A stretch of 64,000 nucleotides of DNA from Dinoroseobacter sp965279125 (GTDB lineage: Bacteria > Pseudomonadota > Alphaproteobacteria > Rhodobacterales > Rhodobacteraceae), in contig CBDIHL010000031.1 of the NCBI GenBank assembly GCA_965279125.1, positions 1-64,000 of the forward strand. The letters run 5' to 3'. The notes beneath the pieces are model-generated. The model was not told the DNA's origin and made no database searches. It was given only the letters and a program-made list of their open reading frames with translations. Shown here in pieces: positions 43,914-54,055 of the stretch. Both the position numbers and the translations under genes were made by a program. The number at the start of each line of letters is the position of its first letter. Within the stretch, counting starts at the first letter, position 1.

Positions 43914-45532
43914 GTCGTGCGCGCGCGCCTCGAATCCTCGAGGATCAGGTCGGACGCTTTCTCGCCGATCATAATCGCTGGCGCGTTGGTGTTGCCCGAC
44001 ACGATCTCCGGCATGATGGAGCAATCTGCGACGCGCAGCCCCTCGATCCCGTGCACCCTCAGCCGTGCATCCACCACCGCATCCGGCCCGCTGCCCATCT
44101 TGCAGGTGCCCGTGGGGTGGTAGATTGAGGCGGTGTTGTTGCGCGCCCAGTCCAGCGTGGCGTCATAGTCGTTTATGTCGAGCTCGGGGTTGGGTCGGAA
44201 CTCTTCCGAGATTTTCGAGGTCAGCGGCGCGTGCTTGGCAATCGTGCGGGCGATGTTGACGCCTGCGACGACGGTTTGGCAATCGGTCTCGGTCGACAGA
44301 TAGTTCGGGATGATCTTGGGGTAGGCGCGCGGTTTGGCGCTGGACAGGCGGATTTCGCCCCGGCTTTCGGGCCTGAGCTGGCACACGGACATGGTGAAGG
44401 CCGAGAATTTGTCGGCGCCCTTGCCGGGGTTTTCCGCCGAGAGGGGCTGGACGTGGAACTGGATATCGGGGGTTTCCAAGTCCTCGCGGGTTTTCAGAAA
44501 CCCGGTCGCGAGGCTTGCCGCCATCGTCATCGGCCCCGAGCGGAACATCATGTATTTCAGCCCGATCCTTGCTTGGCCCATCAAGCTGGACACCTCGTCA
44601 TTCAAGGTCGGCTCGTTGCACTTATAAACCAGCCGCGCTTGCAGGTGGTCTTGCATGTTCTTGCCAACACCCGGGAGGCTCTGGCGGAGCTCGATGCCAT
44701 GTTCGGCCAGCTGATCGGCCTCGCCAATTCCCGACAGCATCAACAGCTGCGGCGAGTTAATGGCACCCCCCGACAGCACAACCTCGCGCCCCGCCTTGAC
44801 GGTCTGCACGGTGCCCGAGCGGTCGGCGTATTGCACGCCCGTCGCGCGCTTGCCCTCGATCACCACGCGGTCCACTTGTGCGTGGGTGATGATGCGCAGG
44901 TTGTCGCGTTTGCGTGCGGGGTTCAGGTAGGCGACAGCGGTGCTGCACCGGCGGCCGTTTTTGGAGGTCAGCTGGAAGAAGCCTACGCCTTCCTGATCGG
45001 CACCGTTATAGTCGGGGTTGAATTTGTAGCCCGCGTTCTGGGCGGCGGCGACCCAAGCGTCTGTGATGGGACGTTGAATGCGCATGTTGGAAACGGACAA
45101 GGGCCCCTGGTCGCCGTGATAGTCATCCGCTCCGCGTTCGTTCTTCTCGGCGCGTTTGAACAGGGGCAGCACATCGTCCCAGGACCAGCCCTCGTTGCCC
45201 ATCTGACGCCAGCGGTCGTAATCTTGCGGCTGTCCACGGACATACAAAAGCCCGTTCAGCGAGGACGACCCGCCCAGCACTTTGCCGCGCGGCCACTCGA
45301 TCTGGCGCCCGTTGAGGCCGGGATCGGCTTCGGTCTTGTAGCACCAATCGACGTTCGGATTGTGGATGGTCTTGAAGTAGCCGACGGGGATGTGGATCCA
45401 AGGGTTCCAGTCGCGCCCGCCCGCCTCCAGCAAGATGACCGACACGTTTGGGTCCGCCGACAACCTGTTGGCAAGCACGCAGCCAGCAGAGCCAGCGCCG
45501 ACGATGATATAGTCTGCGATCAGTTCGGACAT
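43910..45532 (-). CDS. GMC family oxidoreductase (choline dehydrogenase-like)
   Basis: 540 residues from the ATG at 45532. FAD-binding Rossmann motif DYIIVGAGSAGCVLANRLS, the GMC signature GKVLGGSSSLNGLLYVRGQP, and the C-terminal active-site His and Asn in HPTGTCKMGSG and GNTNAPAIMIGEK. These flavoproteins oxidise primary alcohols. It lies between a TRAP transporter and a sulfite-exporter candidate, so oxidation of a sulfonated or related alcohol is possible, but a link to choline or another alcohol is not excluded. Confidence 0.88.
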   Translation of the reverse strand: MSELIADYIIVGAGSAGCVLANRLSADPNVSVILLEAGGRDWNPWIHIPVGYFKTIHNPNVDWCYKTEADPGLNGRQIEWPRGKVLGGSSSLNGLLYVRGQPQDYDRWRQMGNEGWSWDDVLPLFKRAEKNERGADDYHGDQGPLSVSNMRIQRPITDAWVAAAQNAGYKFNPDYNGADQEGVGFFQLTSKNGRRCSTAVAYLNPARKRDNLRIITHAQVDRVVIEGKRATGVQYADRSGTVQTVKAGREVVLSGGAINSPQLLMLSGIGEADQLAEHGIELRQSLPGVGKNMQDHLQARLVYKCNEPTLNDEVSSLMGQARIGLKYMMFRSGPMTMAASLATGFLKTREDLETPDIQFHVQPLSAENPGKGADKFSAFTMSVCQLRPESRGEIRLSSAKPRAYPKIIPNYLSTETDCQTVVAGVNIARTIAKHAPLTSKISEEFRPNPELDINDYDATLDWARNNTASIYHPTGTCKMGSGPDAVVDARLRVHGIEGLRVADCSIMPEIVSGNTNAPAIMIGEKASDLILEDSRRARTT

Positions 45533-45560
45533 CTTGGGGCCTCCGTCGCCCATCTTTTGG

Positions 45561-45632
45561 GCGTGAGCAAGTTTTTCCTTGCGTGAGCGACCATAAGAGC
45601 GGCAGTATTGAGACTGCAAGTATCATTTTGCA
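45561..45632. promoter_or_regulatory. Repeats in the divergent GMC/TRAP promoter region
   Basis: GCGTGAGC occurs twice, at 45561-45568 and 45581-45588, exactly 20 bp apart, flanking the inverted pair GCAAG/CTTGC. Further on TGCAA-N8-TTGCA spans 45615-45632, next to the ribosome site of the TRAP binding-protein gene. They lie between divergent genes starting at 45532 and 45652, so are operator candidates, for example for the IclR protein at 49052. Confidence 0.45.
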
Positions 45633-45651
45633 CCCTAGGGAGGAAATACGA

Positions 45652-46887
45652 ATGAAGGCTTCAAAAGCTCTTAGCCAAGTCTCACGCCGAGATATTCTCA
45701 AACTGACAGGTACTTACGGGATCTCTTCCGTTGTAATGGGCGCCGCTGCGCTGACCGGTGCCGTTACGCTGCCATCGCTCGCGAAAGCAGCCGAATCCAC
45801 GTACACCAAGCGCTTTGCCAACGCGCCGAAGCACACCCTCAAGCTGGGTGCCGCTGGTTTTAACCCAGAAAACCTGTTGATCGAGCGCGCGGGCGTCCTC
45901 GAATTTGCACGGGACCTCGAAGAGCGCACCGAAGGCGAGATCCGCATCGAGTTCATCGGCAACAATCAGATCTGTGGTCAGCTGAACTGCGCCGAGAAGA
46001 CCCAGAACGGCGTCATCGATATGTACGCCGCCTCCACCCAGAACTCGGCGGGCGCTGTGCCTTACCTGAACGTTCTGGACTACGCCTACATGTTCCCTGG
46101 TCGTGCGTCCCAGTACCACTTCCTGTATAGCCCCGAGTCCCAGCGCCTTCTGCGCGAACCGCTCGAGCGTCGTCACGGCCTGAAATTCCTCTTCAGCCAC
46201 GCCGAGCTGCGCGGCATCCAGCTGGGTCAGTCCTTTGCGGACAAGCCCACGGTGAGCTCGCTGGAAGAGCTGTTTGGCACGCGTAACCGCGTGACAGGCA
46301 CGCAGCTGGGCCGGATTGCGATGCAGTTGATGAACCTGAACCCAACGCCGATCGCGTGGGAAGAGACCCTTGATGGTCTGCGTCAGGGCCTTATCGACGG
46401 GGCTGAGACTTGGGCCTCTGCCGTGGCATATGCCAACATGGCGCCTGTGGTCAGCCAGTGTGTGGACCTCAAATTCTTCTGCGGCACCGAGCATACTGGC
46501 ATGTCGGCGGAAGTCTTCGACGGCATGGAAGCGCATTTGCAGGACGCGATCATGGAATCCGCTTACCTCACGCAGGTCCATGTTCAGGCGGCGAACGAGG
46601 CAGCCCTAGTCAACACGGTTGGTTTCTCCACGCCGCAGTTGCCGAACACGATCTTTGCCCAGAACGATGTGCGTGTGGCGACTTTGCCAGACGACCAGAT
46701 CAAGATGGCCGAGGAAATGTGCTCGCCCGAGTTCCAGCCGGGTCCTTGGGAGCAGTGGCGCGAGCGTCTCAACGGCTGGCAGGGTGGCGCGGACACCTAC
46801 CAGGAAATCTACAACGTGGCCCGCGAAGTGCCTGCCGACATGCTGGCAGAAAACGTCGAGCCACGTCGCTGGTGGCGCTCGGCCTAA
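45652..46887 (+). CDS. TRAP transporter substrate-binding protein (DctP type)
   Basis: 411 residues from the ATG at 45652 with GGGAGGAA upstream. The N-terminus has a twin-arginine signal (SRRDILKLTG followed by a hydrophobic stretch), so export in folded form is likely. The mature protein matches DctP/TAXI-type TRAP receptors (AEKTQNGVIDMYAAS; WEETLDGLRQGLIDGAETW). It is followed by the small and large membrane subunits. HpsKLM TRAP systems import DHPS in related bacteria, and the hpsN operon is only 5 kb away. Confidence 0.88.
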   Translation: MKASKALSQVSRRDILKLTGTYGISSVVMGAAALTGAVTLPSLAKAAESTYTKRFANAPKHTLKLGAAGFNPENLLIERAGVLEFARDLEERTEGEIRIEFIGNNQICGQLNCAEKTQNGVIDMYAASTQNSAGAVPYLNVLDYAYMFPGRASQYHFLYSPESQRLLREPLERRHGLKFLFSHAELRGIQLGQSFADKPTVSSLEELFGTRNRVTGTQLGRIAMQLMNLNPTPIAWEETLDGLRQGLIDGAETWASAVAYANMAPVVSQCVDLKFFCGTEHTGMSAEVFDGMEAHLQDAIMESAYLTQVHVQAANEAALVNTVGFSTPQLPNTIFAQNDVRVATLPDDQIKMAEEMCSPEFQPGPWEQWRERLNGWQGGADTYQEIYNVAREVPADMLAENVEPRRWWRSA

Positions 46888-47012
46888 TTCGGCTAGGCTA
46901 CAAAAAGGGGGTCGGGGGGCTGCAAGGCGTCCCGGCCCAACCCGCTTACGCCTCCCGACAAACGAGGGGGCCGGAGCGCGACTGACACACATCTCAATGG
47001 GGGAGGGGCCAG

Positions 47013-47681
47013 ATGCCCGAGATTATTGCTGGAATGGGCGAGATTATCGCCGCGTTTCTGGGGGGCGACTCGTTCGAGATCCGCTCGGCCACCCGCCAAG
47101 ACGCTGCCTGGCCGCTTGGCCTCATCGCCACCATCGCTGGCGGTCTGTTCTTCTACTACCTCTACCGTTTCATTCCGTGGTTCGACAAACGCATCGAATC
47201 CACCGTGATGGTGACCTCGTATCTGCTGATCGGTGGCATCATCTTCGTCGAAGTGATCCGCCGCTTCACCTTCGGCCAGCAGGCCCCGTGGTCCACGACG
47301 ATCCCGCCGTTTCTGTTCCTGATCATGACCTGGGTCGGATGCAGCTATAACGTCAAGCTGCGCACCCACCTCGCCTTTGCCGAGTTCCGCACGGTCATGC
47401 CACGCCGCGCCCAGTTCGCGATGCTGACGATGGACGCCGTTCTGTGGATGGGCTTTGCGTGGGTTGTTGTCGTGACCTCAACGCGCCTTGTCGCCAACTC
47501 GGCGTCGAACTTCCAGATCATGCTGGGCACGGACAACGTCATGCAGTGGTGGTTCCTGATCTCGGTCCCGATAGCGTTCCTGATGCTCGCAGGCCGGGTG
47601 ATCGAGAACTGGCTGATCGACTACCGCAACCTCAAATCGGGCGAACCGTTGATCCAGCAAGCCGTGATCGGAGCCGACTGA
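47013..47681 (+). CDS. TRAP transporter small permease subunit (DctQ type)
   Basis: 222 residues with four membrane helices. DctQ-like sequence (IFVEVIRRFTFGQQ; LTMDAVLWMGFAWVV). The start at 47013 has GGGGGAGG upstream. A 125-bp gap separates it from the binding-protein gene. Together with the large subunit one base downstream it makes the TRAP membrane component. Confidence 0.88.
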   Translation: MPEIIAGMGEIIAAFLGGDSFEIRSATRQDAAWPLGLIATIAGGLFFYYLYRFIPWFDKRIESTVMVTSYLLIGGIIFVEVIRRFTFGQQAPWSTTIPPFLFLIMTWVGCSYNVKLRTHLAFAEFRTVMPRRAQFAMLTMDAVLWMGFAWVVVVTSTRLVANSASNFQIMLGTDNVMQWWFLISVPIAFLMLAGRVIENWLIDYRNLKSGEPLIQQAVIGAD

Positions 47682-47682
47682 T

Positions 47683-49041
47683 ATGACTGATGGAACCTTA
47701 ATCACACTGATCTCGCTTGGGGTCACCGTCTTGTTCATGCTGGGCACGCCGGTCTTTCTGGTCATCGGCTACTGGGTGATCGGGATGTCGTTCGTGCTGG
47801 AGCTGCGCCTCGACAATATCGGGGCTGCCCTGTCGGACGTGTTCACCGATGGCTTCGCGCTGCTTGCGATGCCGCTGTTCATCCTCTCCGGGGACCTGAT
47901 CAACCGCTCAGGGATCGCGCGACGGCTTTCGGACTTTGCCTATTCCTGCCTAGGCTGGCTAAGGGGCGGTCTTGCGATGGCAGCCCTCGGCGCATGTGGT
48001 CTGTTCGCGGCGATCTCGGGATCGAACTCGGCGACCACGGCCACCATCGGATCCATGCTGCACCCGGAAATGGTCAAAGGCGGCTATGACGAGCGCTTCT
48101 CGGCGGCAACTGCTGCGGCAGGCGGCACCGTGGGCATTATCATCCCGCCCTCGATCATCTTCATCGTCTACGGGTTCCTTTTGAACCTGCCGATTTCCGA
48201 GCTGTTCGTCGCAGGGATCATTCCCGGTGCGATGATGGTGGGGGCAATGATGCTCGCCTGCTTCATCATCTGCACGATCAACGGCTGGGGCTACCTGATC
48301 CCGCTCAACCCAATGCGCGTTCTGAAAACGGGTCTTGGCGCATGGCTGGGCTTCTTCGCCATCGGTCTGGTGCTGTGGGGGATCTACACCGGTAAGTTCT
48401 CGCCCACCGAGGCGGCAGGCGTGACCGTGGGCTTCTGCGTGGTCGTGGGCTTTGTGTGTCTGGCGATCAACAAGCTGACCAGCCATCAGGAGAACGAGGA
48501 TCTCGACAAACGCTCCATGGGCGAGATGCTGATCGTCAAAGGCTTCGGCCCGCTGGAGTTGCCGTCGATCACCATGCGCTCGTCGCAGATCACCGGCATC
48601 TTGGCGCCGCTGATTGCGGTGTCGGTGGTGATGCAGCAGATCCTGTCGGTGCTGGGCGCTCAGCAGATCATCGGCGATTTCGTCACCTCCATGGGGGGGT
48701 ACTACGCGATCCTGTTCACCGCGATGGCGATTGTGTTCGTGTTCGGGATGGTGCTGGAAAGCTTACCCGTGACGATCATCCTCGCCCCGATCCTGGCCCC
48801 CATTGCCCATTCCATCGGCGTGGAGCCTGTGCAGTTCGCGGTGATCTTCCTTGTTGGCGCGTCCATCGGCTTCATCACGCCGCCCTATGGTTTGAACCTT
48901 TACGTCGCATCTGGTGTGACAGGGGTGCCGTATTTCCGACTGCTGCGCTATACATGGCCTTACCTGTTTGCGCTGATCTCAGTTTGGATCATTGTGGCGC
49001 TCGTGCCGTCCTTGTCGACGGTGCTGCTGCCAAACTACTAA
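47683..49041 (+). CDS. TRAP transporter large permease subunit (DctM type)
   Basis: 452 residues, about 12 membrane helices. DctM family sequence: PLFILSGDLINRSGIARRL, GSNSATTATIGSMLHPEM, GGTVGIIIPPSIIFIVYG and the C-terminal VGASIGFITPPYGLNLYVAS. This subunit carries the Na+-driven substrate pathway. A long soluble insert (about residues 255-285) between helices is notable. It is the third gene of the TRAP set and 11 bp from the IclR gene. Confidence 0.92.
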   Translation: MTDGTLITLISLGVTVLFMLGTPVFLVIGYWVIGMSFVLELRLDNIGAALSDVFTDGFALLAMPLFILSGDLINRSGIARRLSDFAYSCLGWLRGGLAMAALGACGLFAAISGSNSATTATIGSMLHPEMVKGGYDERFSAATAAAGGTVGIIIPPSIIFIVYGFLLNLPISELFVAGIIPGAMMVGAMMLACFIICTINGWGYLIPLNPMRVLKTGLGAWLGFFAIGLVLWGIYTGKFSPTEAAGVTVGFCVVVGFVCLAINKLTSHQENEDLDKRSMGEMLIVKGFGPLELPSITMRSSQITGILAPLIAVSVVMQQILSVLGAQQIIGDFVTSMGGYYAILFTAMAIVFVFGMVLESLPVTIILAPILAPIAHSIGVEPVQFAVIFLVGASIGFITPPYGLNLYVASGVTGVPYFRLLRYTWPYLFALISVWIIVALVPSLSTVLLPNY

Positions 49042-49051
49042 GGACGACGAC

Positions 49052-49831
49052 ATGGATGGGGACACCCCGCGCGACACAATCCCGACCAACCTGAGATTGC
49101 TCTTGGTGTTGGAAGAGATCGCAAGCGCCGGTGTCCCTATCACGCCAACGGCGGTGAATGCCAAGTTGGACCTGCCCAAACCTACGATCCACCGGCTGTT
49201 CTCGACGCTCGAGGACGAGGGGTTTGTGCAGCGCGATCTCGATGGCAAGACCTATTCGCCGGGGCCGCGTTTGCGGGTGCTGGCAACGGGGGTGATGTCC
49301 TCGCTCAGGATCAGAACCGCCCGCCAAGCGATCCTTAAGCGGCTGAGCCGCGAGATTGGCGAGACCTGTAATATCGCGCTGCCCGACCGCGACGCGATGA
49401 TCTATCTGGAACGGGTCGAGACTGAATGGCCCCTGCGCATCCAACTGCCCCAAGGCACGCGCGTTCCGTTTCACTGTACCGCCAGTGGCAAGATGTATCT
49501 GAGTGCCTTGGCCTCCAACCACATGCAAACCTACCTCGCCGCCGACGGGCTGGAGGCGCGCACCGAGAACACGATTGTCGATGCAGGCGCGCTGCGCACC
49601 GAGATTGAGGCGATCCGCGCCCAAGGCTACGCGCTGGACCGCGAAGAGTTCATGGACGATATGGTCGCTCTGGCCGTTCCGGTGCTGGACCCGCACGGAC
49701 GGCTGATGGCAACCTTGTCGTTCCACGCCCCCACGGTGAGGTTCGATATCGACAAGGCGCTTGGCTATCTAGAGCCCCTGCGCGCCGCCTCCGCCGAGCT
49801 GTCGCGCTTGGTCACCTCGGACGCGCTCTAG
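49052..49831 (+). CDS. IclR family transcriptional regulator
   Basis: 259 residues from the ATG at 49052. The N-terminal winged helix (NLRLLLVLEEIASAG; PKPTIHRLFSTLEDEGFVQR) is followed by the IclR effector domain (RVPFHCTASGKMYLSALA; EEFMDDMVALAVPVLDPHG). It is 11 bp after the TRAP large subunit, so it probably controls that transporter. In known DHPS loci an HpsR regulator lies in a similar place. Confidence 0.9.
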   Translation: MDGDTPRDTIPTNLRLLLVLEEIASAGVPITPTAVNAKLDLPKPTIHRLFSTLEDEGFVQRDLDGKTYSPGPRLRVLATGVMSSLRIRTARQAILKRLSREIGETCNIALPDRDAMIYLERVETEWPLRIQLPQGTRVPFHCTASGKMYLSALASNHMQTYLAADGLEARTENTIVDAGALRTEIEAIRAQGYALDREEFMDDMVALAVPVLDPHGRLMATLSFHAPTVRFDIDKALGYLEPLRAASAELSRLVTSDAL

Positions 49832-50442
49832 CGCACCCCACCAATCTCGCAGATCAACGCCTTGACCGCCGCGACCCCCTCGCGGGCTTTGAGGTTGGCA
49901 AAGACAAACGGCAATTCCTTGCGCATCCGTTTGGCATCGCGGTCCATGACCTCAAGGCTCGCACCCACGTAAGGGGCCAGATCGGTCTTGTTGATCACGA
50001 GGATATCCGAGCGCGTGATCGCAGGCCCGCCCTTGCGCGGGATCTCCTCGCCCGCCGCCACGTCGATGACGTAGATCGTCAGGTCGGCAAGCTCCGGGCT
50101 GAAGGTGGCCGACAGGTTGTCGCCGCCGCTTTCGATGAACAACAGCTCTAGGTCCGGGTGCCTTTCCTGCATTTCCGCCACAGCGCCGAGATTGATCGAG
50201 GCATCCTCGCGAATGGCCGTATGCGGACAGCCCCCAGTCTCCACCCCCATGATCCGATCCAGCGGCAGCACCTGCATCCGCATCAAGGCCTCGGCATCCT
50301 CTTGGGTGTAGATATCGTTGGTGATGACGCCGACCGAATGCGTGTCGCGAAACGCCTCGCACAGCGCCGCACTGAGCGTGGTTTTGCCAGCCCCCACAGG
50401 GCCACCGATGCCGATACGAAGAGGGCCGTTGAGCGCCGTCAT
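49828..50442 (-). CDS. ureG: Urease accessory protein UreG
   Basis: 204 residues from the ATG at 50442. SIMIBI GTPase with P-loop GGPVGAGKTT at 13-22, the CPH metal motif in ETGGCPHTAIREDAS, SGGDNLSATFSPEL and the NKTDLAP guanine-binding motif. It hydrolyses GTP to drive nickel loading of urease. It is the last gene of the operon and overlaps ureF by 4 bp and the convergent IclR gene by 4 bp. Confidence 0.96.
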   Translation of the reverse strand: MTALNGPLRIGIGGPVGAGKTTLSAALCEAFRDTHSVGVITNDIYTQEDAEALMRMQVLPLDRIMGVETGGCPHTAIREDASINLGAVAEMQERHPDLELLFIESGGDNLSATFSPELADLTIYVIDVAAGEEIPRKGGPAITRSDILVINKTDLAPYVGASLEVMDRDAKRMRKELPFVFANLKAREGVAAVKALICEIGGVR

Positions 50443-51107
50443 GTGCGGAAAATCCTTGAATACTGGGTCTCGTGGCGCATCGAGGCGATATCGCTGAGAA
50501 AGGCGGTGCTGGAGAGGGTGGTTAGGTCGCCGTGGGCTGTCTCGTCGGCGATCTGGGTGCACAGCGGCGCGAGCGCGCGGATCATGGCTTGCGCGTCGGT
50601 CTGGCCGAGGCCCGTCAGGCGCTGGGCGCAGGCCACGAGGTTGGAGGCGAACGCGTGCAGATACATCTGCGCGGTGAGGGTTTGGGGCAGATCGGCGCGT
50701 TTGGCCGAGGCACCGACTGCAACGGGATAGGTGAGGGGGCCTAGGTCCTGACCGAACACGCTGTCGGTGATCTTGCAGAAGGCGGCGCCTTGCAGGTCGG
50801 TCTCGGCCAGACGCTCACGCGAGGGCGCAAAGGCGCGGGCGGTGGCGTCAATGTCTTGGAGGCTGTGCGGTGTATGCGCGAGGTATGCAGCGCTCAGCAG
50901 CGTCGCATCGGCGCGCCCCGTGCCATGCGTGAGGACGTCTGCAATCCACTCCTGCACCGCGTCCGCGCCGCTTAGCCCGTCCTCTGTCGCGGCCTCCAGC
51001 CCATGGGAATAGCCAAACGCCCCAATGGGATAGGCGGGCGAGAACCACTGCGCCAGCGTGAGGATATCTGCGCTAGTGGGCATGGCTGTGGGTGCGGCCA
51101 TGGCCAT
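50439..51107 (-). CDS. ureF: Urease accessory protein UreF
   Basis: 222 residues from the ATG at 51107, with GAAGGCGG upstream; a start at 51083 (MPTSAD, 214 residues) is also possible. The family sequence QWFSPAYPIGAFGYSHGLEA is clear at the N-terminus. UreF forms a complex with UreD and UreG and activates nickel insertion. It overlaps ureE and ureG. Confidence 0.94.
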   Translation of the reverse strand: MAMAAPTAMPTSADILTLAQWFSPAYPIGAFGYSHGLEAATEDGLSGADAVQEWIADVLTHGTGRADATLLSAAYLAHTPHSLQDIDATARAFAPSRERLAETDLQGAAFCKITDSVFGQDLGPLTYPVAVGASAKRADLPQTLTAQMYLHAFASNLVACAQRLTGLGQTDAQAMIRALAPLCTQIADETAHGDLTTLSSTAFLSDIASMRHETQYSRIFRT

Positions 51108-51513
51108 AAGCGCCGCCTTCGGGGGTGAACGGCTCAGTCACCTCGCGTAGATCAGCCCCCAGTTTTTCGAGCATATCGCGGATCACGTGATCGCGCTGAA
51201 TGAGCAGGCGGTTGTCCTCGATCTGGCAAGGCATATGCCGGTTGCCGATATGCCATGTGAGGCGCAGGAGGGTCTTGCCGGAGATCTCCAGCAGCGCTTC
51301 CGGTGCCGGAACCACACCGATCTTGCGGCCATCGTCGAGGACCAGCGCGTCCCCGGCGTTCAGGGATGTGGTCTTGTCGAGGTCCACGAGAAACGCGGTT
51401 CCCCCGTCACTGGTCAGCACCTTGCGGCGCAGGAACCGCGCGTCATAGGTCAGCGTGACAGTGTCGTCGGGATGGTGGTCGTGGGTGACGGATTGGGCAA
51501 CGGGTCGGGTCAT
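51073..51513 (-). CDS. ureE: Urease accessory protein UreE (nickel chaperone)
   Basis: 146 residues from the ATG at 51513. The C-terminal metal-binding domain ends in a short His-rich tail (GGAYGHGRTHSHAH), shorter than the long His tails of other species. Core sequence WHIGNRHMPCQI and RDHVIRDMLEKLGA is family-typical. It delivers nickel to the apo-urease complex. It is separated from ureC by about 73 bp. Confidence 0.94.
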   Translation of the reverse strand: MTRPVAQSVTHDHHPDDTVTLTYDARFLRRKVLTSDGGTAFLVDLDKTTSLNAGDALVLDDGRKIGVVPAPEALLEISGKTLLRLTWHIGNRHMPCQIEDNRLLIQRDHVIRDMLEKLGADLREVTEPFTPEGGAYGHGRTHSHAH

Positions 51514-51586
51514 TTTCGATACCTTTGAGACGGGCGCACGGCGTGTCGACACGCCGTGTTTATGCGAAATCGATTTCGCATGGCCC

Positions 51587-53296
<1,710 letters not shown>

Positions 53297-53328
53297 GGTT
53301 TAGCTCCGATGCTTTGAAGTGATGTTAC

Positions 53329-53409
53329 GCCCGGCGGCACGCCGGGCAGCCCCCGACCTCCCCCCGGGAGGGGGCTTCGCCGCCCACCCGAGGTCAGGGG
53401 CTGCCCGGC
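53329..53409. repeat. Palindromic intergenic element between ureC and ureB
   Basis: Two nested structures. A 20-bp arm at 53341-53360 pairs with 53390-53409 with one mismatch (GCCGGGCAGCCCC end to end), enclosing a GC-rich centre. A short hairpin GCCCGGCG-GCA-CGCCGGGC lies at 53329-53347. The form resembles REP/BIME-type dispersed palindromes. It lies within the operon and could act in mRNA stabilisation or attenuation. Confidence 0.75.
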
Positions 53410-53433
53410 TTTGGTGCGCACAAATACCATCCA

Positions 53434-53739
53434 TCACAAATCCCCCATAACCTGCTGGTTAAACCCAAACACCCGCCGCGCGCCCCCGATGGGGATCAAG
53501 GACACCTCGCGCCGTTGCCCCGGCTCGAACCGCACCGCCGTGCCTGCGGCGATGTCGAGCCTCCGCCCGCGTGCGGCTGCCCGATCAAACTCCAGCGCGG
53601 AATTGGCTTCCGCAAAGTGGTAATGCGAGCCGATCTGCACGGGCCGGTCGCCAGTGTTGGCGACCATCAGGACGGTGACCTCTGCGCCCTCGTTCAAGGT
53701 CAGGGTGCCTTCGGCGGGAAAAAGCTCTCCGGGGATCAT
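53434..53739 (-). CDS. ureB: Urease beta subunit
   Basis: 101 residues, the standard length. Sequence MIPGELFPAEGTLTLNEG, GDRPVQIGSHYHFAEAN and GGARRVFGFN is typical of UreB. Structural subunit of the urease trimer of alpha-beta-gamma units. Twelve bases separate it from ureA. The palindromic element follows its stop. Confidence 0.96.
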   Translation of the reverse strand: MIPGELFPAEGTLTLNEGAEVTVLMVANTGDRPVQIGSHYHFAEANSALEFDRAAARGRRLDIAAGTAVRFEPGQRREVSLIPIGGARRVFGFNQQVMGDL

Positions 53740-53751
53740 GCGCGCGTCTCC

Positions 53752-54054
53752 TCAGCGGATCGGGTTGTGAACGGTGACGAGCTTGGTGCCGTCGGGAAAG
53801 GTCGCCTCGACCTGGACGTCGTGGATCATCTCGGGGATGCCGTCCATGCACTGATCGCGGCTCACAACCTGCGCCCCGGCCTCCATCATGTCCGCCACCG
53901 AGCGGCCATCGCGCGCGCCCTCGACCACCGCGTCGGTGATCAAGGCAATCGCCTCGGGGTGGTTCAGTTTCACGCCGCGCGCGAGGCGCTTGCGGGCCAC
54001 CTCGGCGGCCATCGCGATCAGGAGTTTGTCTTTTTCTCGGGGGCTTAGGTTCAT
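53752..54054 (-). CDS. ureA: Urease gamma subunit
   Basis: 100 residues. Starts MNLSPREKDKLLIAMAAEVA, with the typical LNHPEAIALITDAVVEGARD and VTVHNPIR end. Smallest structural urease subunit. It follows ureD by one base and precedes ureB, as in other proteobacterial ure operons. Confidence 0.97.
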   Translation of the reverse strand: MNLSPREKDKLLIAMAAEVARKRLARGVKLNHPEAIALITDAVVEGARDGRSVADMMEAGAQVVSRDQCMDGIPEMIHDVQVEATFPDGTKLVTVHNPIR

Positions 54055-54055
54055 G

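Noticed and set aside
36446..49831. Complete sulfonate mineralisation locus
   Set aside because: No xsc, suyAB or pta gene is in the window, so only conversion up to sulfoacetaldehyde can be supported.
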